A stretch of DNA of 64,000 nt from Leguminivora glycinivorella (taxonomy: Eukaryota > Arthropoda > Insecta > Lepidoptera > Tortricidae): NCBI RefSeq assembly GCF_023078275.1, contig NC_062984.1, positions 22,106,578 through 22,170,577 on the forward strand, written 5' to 3'. Position 1 is the first letter of the stretch. Each line of letters begins with the position of its first letter. The position numbers were made by a program, and so were the translations under genes. Shown piece by piece: positions 58,094-64,000 of the stretch. The notes beneath the pieces were generated by a model, which worked only from the letters and a program-made list of their open reading frames with translations, was not told the DNA's origin and did not search any database.

Positions 58094-59023
58094 AAACAGG
58101 TTGTAGGTATATTATGTATGTAGTTCAAACACCTCATATGCTTCACATCTACTAAGAATGTCCTTGTTATTCGTTATCGAGGTCTGTTTGGTCTCTAAAT
58201 AATTATTGATCGAGCAAACAACGTAAATTGACCCTGTGATGGTCATATGACGACTTAACAAGTATCACTAATGAAAGAGGCACGATTTTGTGGTTTTTAC
58301 GTGTTGTGGGTTACTCGTAGTTGTTACGTAGTATGGTTTTTACGTATTATCATTTACGAGTTGGGCAAGTTCAAATATAATATGTACTATGCAGCCCGCG
58401 ATTTCTTTTGCGTGAAACGTTACTCGGTCGGGACCATTTCGTGATAAACTTATCAATCCCTTGTACGTTTGTAGTTTTAGTAATAATTACTGTTTTTTTT
58501 GCATATTGTGTAGTTTTAAGTTTATTACGAATAAATAATTTGATTGATTGATTGATAGCGTAAAAGGAAAATGTAAGTGATTTTTGGTTTCAATAGGTAG
58601 GTACAATGGATATCTTTTCCAATGGATATCCTATACAAGTAGGTATACATTAAAAGTGCCATCTTTGATTTTTGTCTTTGACATCCTTCCTACATCCGAT
58701 GTTGGATCGGATAACGTGAAAACGCTCTAATAGGTTAAATAACCTTAACTAAACGGAGCTATATTTAAAACTAGGTTTAACTAAACGGAGTGTGAAAGAA
58801 CTCTATAGTACAATTGCCGTTTTTATGCGCATAACGACGTAATAAAAATAGTCAGTGAATCTATTAGAGGCTTATGCAATGATTGAGCAAGCTGGGTAGT
58901 ATTTTACGACGTAAAAAGGAAGAATTCAATGAGTTTGTAATTTATATACCTACTGTTACGACAAAGGTAAAGTTTTATGTAGTAGTAAACCGAAGCATAA
59001 TCATTCTTCACTGTATGGAGAAA
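58094..59023. other. No gene recognised; GATT-repeat tail
   Basis: 58480-58557 ends in GATTGATTGATTGATAG after GTTTATTACGAATAAATAAT, which looks like a LINE 3' tail. The rest is AT-rich and unassigned. Confidence 0.4.
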
Positions 59024-59265
59024 ACCGGCCAAGAGCGTGTCGGGCCACGCTCAGTGTGGGGATCCGTAGTTTTCCGTATTTTTTTCAAAACCTGTTCAAC
59101 CTATCAAGTTCAAAGTTTTCCTAGAAAGTCTTTATAAAGTTCTACTTTTGTGATTTTTTTCATATTTTTTAATCTTATTTTTCAAAAGTAGAGGGTGCCC
59201 GGCGGACACATTTTTTTTACTTTTGGAGAGATTATTTCCGAAAATAATCCGGAACCCTAAAAATC
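59024..59265 (+). repeat. GGCCAAGAGCGTGTCGG element, internally deleted
   Basis: Left end CCGGCCAAGAGCGTGTCGGG; right end ATCCGGAACCCTAAAAA. The minisatellite and right half are deleted. Confidence 0.7.
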
Positions 59266-59539
59266 TCCAAAACTAAGCGACATTGAATTTGAAAATTTTT
59301 CTCCATTTCTTGAAGAAACTAGATTTTACTCTGTAGGATTTATTGGAAAACGGTTGCCAACTTACAAACGAAGTAATCGGAAAGTTTGTGTTTTGGCTGT
59401 AGTATTCTTATTTGATTAAAAGACATATCGTTGCTCTTATGGTGCTCCTACACTGGGCTGTTATAAATGTTTATAACACTGGTGTGAAAATATCTTAAAT
59501 TTGTACAGTTCGCCGGTCAGAAATGTAAATGACACACAT

Positions 59540-59872
59540 TTTTAGGGTGTCGTACCTCAAAGAGGAAAAACGGAACCCTTATAGGATCACTCGTGGGTCT
59601 GTTCTGTCCGTCTGTCACAGCCAATTTTCTCCGAAACTACTGAACCGATTAACTTGAAATTTGGTACACATATGTAAACCTGTGACCCAAAGACGGACAT
59701 GTAATTTAAATAAAGAATATTTAATCATATTAGGGGCCACTTTTCCCCCAAAAGTGGAAATTATAACTCAAAGTTTTATTAATTACTTACATTGTTACAT
59801 TACATATCAAATAAAAGAGCTTTTTATAAGTATTTCATAAAAAAAAATTACAATTCGCACTTGGCCGCTTCT
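59540..59872 (-). repeat. AGGGTTCCGTACC ... GGCCG element, inverted, deleted
   Basis: TTTAGGGTGTCGTACCTCAA, TGTGACCCAAAGACGGACAT and AATTCGCACTTGGCCG. The same interior subtype as 21797-22472 with a deletion before the right end. Confidence 0.7.
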
Positions 59873-60272
59873 TTTTGTTCAGTGGTTATATTTAGCTACT
59901 TCTGAAGAATTCTTTGATCCGCTACTTTTGGTACTGACTGTACCTACTTACATCAACTTAGTGTTACTCATTGATTACAATTGGCTGAGTGTCAAGCCCT
60001 GTGAATAGATTTCTCTATAGAGACAATTCTCATCATTAAAGATAAAAACCAAGATTACTTAGCAGTGTAGTACATAGACATAATAAACACGTTGTTTGGT
60101 CAGGTGTCTAATATGTTCTTAGGAATCTTAGGTACATGTAATGCGACATTGATCATAATAAATATTATTGAGTATCTGGGGCCCGATTTTTGAATCTCGA
60201 GTGCACGAATTTGCCATTGAAAAGTCATGCACAACGGTGAAATGAATTTTTTGCTATAGAAGAGCATTTCTT
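59873..60272. other. No gene; one MITE scrap
   Basis: 60177-60240 (GGGGCCCGATTTTTGAATCT) resembles the left end of the GGGCCGATTTTTGAGTCTCA family, poorly preserved. Confidence 0.4.
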
Positions 60273-60580
60273 TTTTTTTTGCCACTTTTATGAAGTGTGA
60301 TATTTTTGAAAAAAAATATGCTATTTCTACTTAGAATTACTAGCCTTTTCAATCCTAGTAGTTAAAAAATTGTCCCATACGATTTTTTCTTATTTTGTTA
60401 CCATTTTCCGTACATGTTGTATGGGTAACAAAGGAGGAAAGTAACAAAAATGTATGGAAATTCTGGGACACTTTTTGTCTCCCAGTGAGATTGAAATTGA
60501 AAGTACTCGTGATTCTGAGTACAATTGACCTAAAATTCCCTAAAACAATAAAAAAAAAAATTATTGGCAAAAAAAAAAGA
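60273..60580. repeat. Degraded relative of the 5041-5370 palindrome
   Basis: CCCATACGATTTTTTCTTAT, GTTACCATTTTCCGTACATG, TGTATGGGTAACAAAGGAGG and GGGACACTTTTTGTCTCCCA correspond to the centre and arms of 5041-5370, with many differences. Non-coding. Confidence 0.5.
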
Positions 60581-60730
60581 AATGCTCAGAAGCGCTAGAA
60601 TTATGGAATCTAGTGCTATTAACCAATCGTTATCAATTCTATTAAGTAGTAGAATTTAAATCGCTAGTAGTGGAAATATTATTTAATGAAACTCAAGAAA
60701 TTGAATGGAAAAATGGGTCGCCCCTGGGTA

Positions 60731-60876
60731 CGTAGCGGAATGGCACAAACGCTCACGAAACGAAACGCTCGTAGATATCTATCTCTATTGCTCTTGCGTA
60801 TTGGCGCGACAGAGCCAGAATACCTTTCGCGGCGTTCCGTTTTCGTTTCGCGTCGCAGAAATGCCATTCGGCTACG
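60731..60876. mobile_element. MITE, family CGTAGCCGAATGGCA
   Basis: CGTAGCGGAATGGCACAAAC at the left, AGAAATGCCATTCGGCTACG at the right, family interior between. Inverted relative to 34127-34268. Confidence 0.82.
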
Positions 60877-60916
60877 GCACCTGGTTAATTCTGGTTAATA
60901 AATAAATAAATAAAAT

Positions 60917-61797
60917 AAATACCCAATCTACCCACCCAGGTATTTACCGGGTAAATACCTATCTACCCGGTATTTACCCGTATCTACCCAAATTGACGGG
61001 TAGATTCATTTCATGTTGGACATGCTGATTTGTGTTAAAATGGAGATAAATACTAAGTTAGTGGTTGTAATTTTTATACACAATTTAAAACAAAACTGTT
61101 CAGTCAAATAGACAATTAAGTTTACAGAAGTTTTAATGTATATTTTTAAAAATAATTAAAAAAATATGTTTTATGTGTGATTTTTAGATTGTATTAATTA
61201 GTCGTATTTATACGATAAAGATAAACTTCCTAGTACTGGTTGGAGGGGGTTATGGTGGGGTTAGGGGGGGTAAAATGTATTTTTTTCATATTTCATGGAA
61301 ACTGTCATTAATATCGAAAAGTATTGTATGTACGAAATAAAGTAGACACAATTTCCTACAAAAAAGTTTATATGCATTTTTGTCATAAAACATACTATGT
61401 ATGAGTTATGAGCTTGAAAAATATTTTTTTTAAATATTTTTATTCACATATTTTTATTTACAGTTTTAATTTATCAAACTTATAATTTATACTAAAAGCA
61501 TTTGAAATTATTTCCGTATGTCAGAGAATGATATTACACGATTTTTATAGTTGGAGTGATACACTAAAATCACATTTTATCTCATAGCAACCTATTCGTT
61601 CCCAATTTGAAAAAACATTATGTGTACAATTACAAAGACTGACTTAAATTGATCTATTTTAGCCCAAACACCATTTAAAAACGCCAAATTTGGAAGAAAA
61701 ATGAAAATACCCGCGTATTTACCCGCGGGTAGGTAAATATCGGGTATTTACCCGGTAAATACCCACCGTCGGGTATTTACCTGGGTAGTTACCCATC
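60917..61797. mobile_element. 0.88-kb element with GGTAAATACC-rich ends
   Basis: The left 110 bp and right 110 bp are made of overlapping TACCC/GGGTA and GGTATTTACCGGGTAAATAC motifs in both orientations. The middle 650 bp is AT-rich and has neither. The right border read inward begins TAGAGATGGGTAACTACCCA, which resembles some hAT termini. No matching left terminus or eight-base duplication is found. No ORF. Confidence 0.5.
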
Positions 61798-61833
61798 TCT
61801 ACGCAAGAGCGTTCATGCCATTCGGCTACGTAG
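61798..61833. repeat. CGTAGCCGAATGGCA-family end fragment
   Basis: ACGCAAGAGCGTTCATGCCA then TTCGGCTACG: one end of the family directly abutting the preceding element. It may be part of an element that the larger one interrupted. Confidence 0.6.
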
Positions 61834-62805
61834 CCAAAACAAAATTTAAAGGTTAAAATTCCATCCATAGTTATTCAATGTATATAAGGTCCTAATTTAT
61901 TAGTTGCAGATATTTTAACACATGATACTTTACATTAAAATAATTAACTTTAAATATAAATTAAGAAATCTTTTCATGTAACTTTTTTGATTTCATTTTC
62001 CTAACAAAAAAATTAATTATAATTTCGTCTAAAAAAAATCATCATGTGCATTATCACATGTCACAATAACACTTGTCTGTCATGTCAACAATAACAACAA
62101 TTATTGTTTGTTGTAAATATCGTAAAGGTTCGGCGGGAAAACTGCACATGTCATTGGGCCTGTCGAGTTAAAACTTGTCAAATAAAATCTACCCATATTT
62201 TTAAAAAGAAGCATGAACAAAAGAAAACATTTATTATCATAAAAAATTACAAAAATTGTTGGAAATGGCGACCCTCTCTATCAATACACAATTTTCAAAC
62301 GACACAATCCAACGGAAAATAACATGACATTGACAATCAAGTATTTAATTTATCGACGTGAAGTGGCCAGTTACAGTTAAGTGGTACGTAAAAGAGGTAC
62401 TAGAATCTGTTCAATGAGTTTTCATTTAATAATCACATAAACAGGGTGTTTTTACGTAGCAAATTTGTTTTTCCGTTTTCTCCAAAAAAACATCGTAAAA
62501 GCTATAATGTTTCACGGTTTAATATACTCCAGAGACCGAGTACTATCAGCTGTAAAAATATCTGCATCTAATAAATTAGGACCTTATATAATACACTGTG
62601 GGTATATATATTTTGTGCGATAAAGTTTGAATAAATAAGTATTCTATTAACAATTCTAAGTATGGAGGCATAAGACGCATATATTAAACTTGTATAGTCT
62701 TCCGCGCTCGTGCTGTGGTGTACATACTGCATATTTATTGTTATATGCGGCTAGCATTAAATTAGGTGTTGCATTATACGTATAAGATTACTAGATTTAC
62801 TAGCT
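61834..62805. other. No gene recognised
   Basis: AT-rich. The line GTCCTAATTTATTAGTTGCAGATATTTT at 61889 is inverted at 62558-62588 (ATATCTGCATCTAATAAATT then AGGACCTTATATA). The pair encloses about 690 bp without an ORF and may be the ends of an old element. Nothing else seen. Confidence 0.4.
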
Positions 62806-63325
62806 TTTGCCCGCGGCTACGCTCGCGTTAAATTCGAAAATTCTGGAATGCTCCATACAAAAATCCACCCCCCATTTTAGGGATATGTGAAGTTAGAAAG
62901 AGACAAAAAGTAGCCTATGTCACTCTCCATCCCTTCAACTAGAGTCTGGCTAATGAAAGTTGATCCCAGTTTTTTTAAAACTGCAACTCTGGATGTCATA
63001 TCATCGATTGTCATCTGCCAGTGTGATTGTCACTTTTCGGTAAAAGTTAACAGCGTAATCTATTTTAAATAATAATGAATAAAACCATAAAAAGTAGCCA
63101 TAAGTGCTAAAAATTAATTAGAAATAATAAAAAATAAATCCATGTAATCAATGTGTTGCCAGCTCAATTTTTTTTGAAATTGCCACGTTTTTGCGGAATC
63201 AACTTTCATTAGCCAGACTCTATCTCCACTTAATATATCACGTCAATTCGTCGCTCCGTTTTGCCGTGAAAGACGGACAAACAAACAGACACACACACTT
63301 TCCCATTTATAATATTAGTATGGAT
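62806..63325 (-). repeat. ATTATAAATGGGAAAG repeat, inverted, split by a MITE
   Basis: 62806-62941 (CCGCGGCTACGCTCGCGTTA, CCCCCATTTTAGGG, TCCCTTCAACTA) and 63221-63325 (TATCTCCACTTAA ... TTTCCCATTTATAATATTAG) are the two parts of one copy. The insertion is at 62942-63220. Confidence 0.8.
62942..63220. mobile_element. TA-flanked MITE, ends GAGTCTGGCTAATGAAAGTT
   Basis: The ends are GAGTCTGGCTAATGAAAGTT and AACTTTCATTAGCCAGACTC, a perfect 20-bp terminal repeat, flanked by TA (62940-62941 and 63221-63222). Removing it with one TA gives CTTCAACTATCTCCACT, matching the undisturbed repeats (44248 has CTTCAACTATCTTCACT). 279 bp, no ORF. It fits a Tc1/mariner-type non-autonomous element. Confidence 0.88.
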
Positions 63326-64000
63326 AACATTAGTTGACCCATTAGATATTTAAGGTTACTGATGAGAAGTAGTGGAACAATATCCTGTTAGGTATCAATT
63401 AATTTTTCATATTCGGAAACGGGGCTTTTTTCCATAAGGTACTTTTCCGTTCAAGGTTGGTGCCAGTAAATATTCCTTTTTTTATTTATATCGCTGTGGC
63501 TTAGGAGGGTACCACATGAATATTTAATTTTTACAAGGTAGCAACATAATAATACGGTGTTTTAGGGTTCCGTATTTTTTCGTGCCTCGGTACATATGTT
63601 ATAATTTCAAAGGGCCAGTACATAATGTTAAACGTCGTTCGATACACGTACGAAGAGGAAATTCGTAACTCATGTCGATTTAATCCTACCTTTGGTCGTG
63701 TTTTAATTTGTCGCCACTCGTTTTGAATTCCCTCTTTTCCGCACTTGTAACCTACTATTATTTTAAGTAATTAGGTACCTTAGGCAAGTTCCTTATAGTA
63801 CTAGTACTTGATACCGAACGTGCGTGAATAATGAATACTTAAAGATATAAACGTTATGGTCACAGGAAACGATTTCTTTCGAGTTTCCGTGGCCGCGTGT
63901 AAAACACACGCAACGATGTTTTGCCACAGAAGTCATGAAAACAGTAACGTGACTTACCAGACATCGTAACCAGTACCAGAATATGTGTCGCGTTATGGAA
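63326..64000. other. No gene; foldback fragment
   Basis: 63560-63580 has TTTAGGGTTCCGTATTTTTT, an isolated end of the AGGGTTCCG family. 63620-63755 (CGTCGTTCGATACACGTACG, GGTCGTGTTTTAATTTGTCG) is one arm of the foldback at 33103-33412. The rest is unassigned. Confidence 0.45.

Overview
This window looks like a piece of a lepidopteran (moth or butterfly) nuclear genome. The evidence is one insect yellow/MRJP-family gene, an R4/Dong-type retrotransposon in a TAA repeat, tRNA-headed SINEs with GATGATGA or ATGT tails, and the 'AGGGTTCCGTACC ... GGCCGGTTTT' and 'CATACTAATATTATAAATGGGAAAG' repeats that are typical of Lepidoptera. Family and species cannot be resolved from this sequence alone. Repeat classes were assigned by eye, so all family names are provisional.

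Layout: about 1-41 kb is AT-rich, has no convincing host gene, and is densely packed with short palindromic elements (MITE-like), tRNA-derived SINEs, LINE tails and composite repeats. Many are nested, and several sit in a second dispersed repeat whose uninterrupted copy is also here, so their ends can be read. At 41.6-42.6 kb lies a 5'-truncated jockey/CR1-like LINE with a TTCTGA-repeat tail. At 45.4-46.7 kb on the minus strand lies the only clear host gene, an uninterrupted GC-rich yellow-family reading frame with a signal peptide, a hydrophobic C-terminal tail and one single-base frameshift. At 49.08-53.1 kb lies an apparently full-length R4-clade (Dong-like) retrotransposon. Its 1208-codon ORF is intact and it sits in a (TAA)n tract that is itself the tail of an older LINE.

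At 54.07-57.08 kb lies the most unusual structure: four blocks in the order X, Y, reverse-X, reverse-Y. It resolves into one TA-flanked DNA transposon interrupted by a nearly identical copy of itself in opposite orientation. The pair sits in a LINE reverse transcriptase ORF whose frame is restored when the pair and one TA are removed. The rest (57-64 kb) is again repeat-rich, with further nested MITEs and an odd 0.9-kb element built of GGTAAATACC-type motifs at its ends.

There is no operon-like cooperation here. The yellow gene is a single transcription unit, and everything else is mobile DNA at different stages of decay. The intact Dong-like ORF is the only visible candidate for a currently functional mobile enzyme. 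No autonomous transposase for any of the palindromic families is present in the window.
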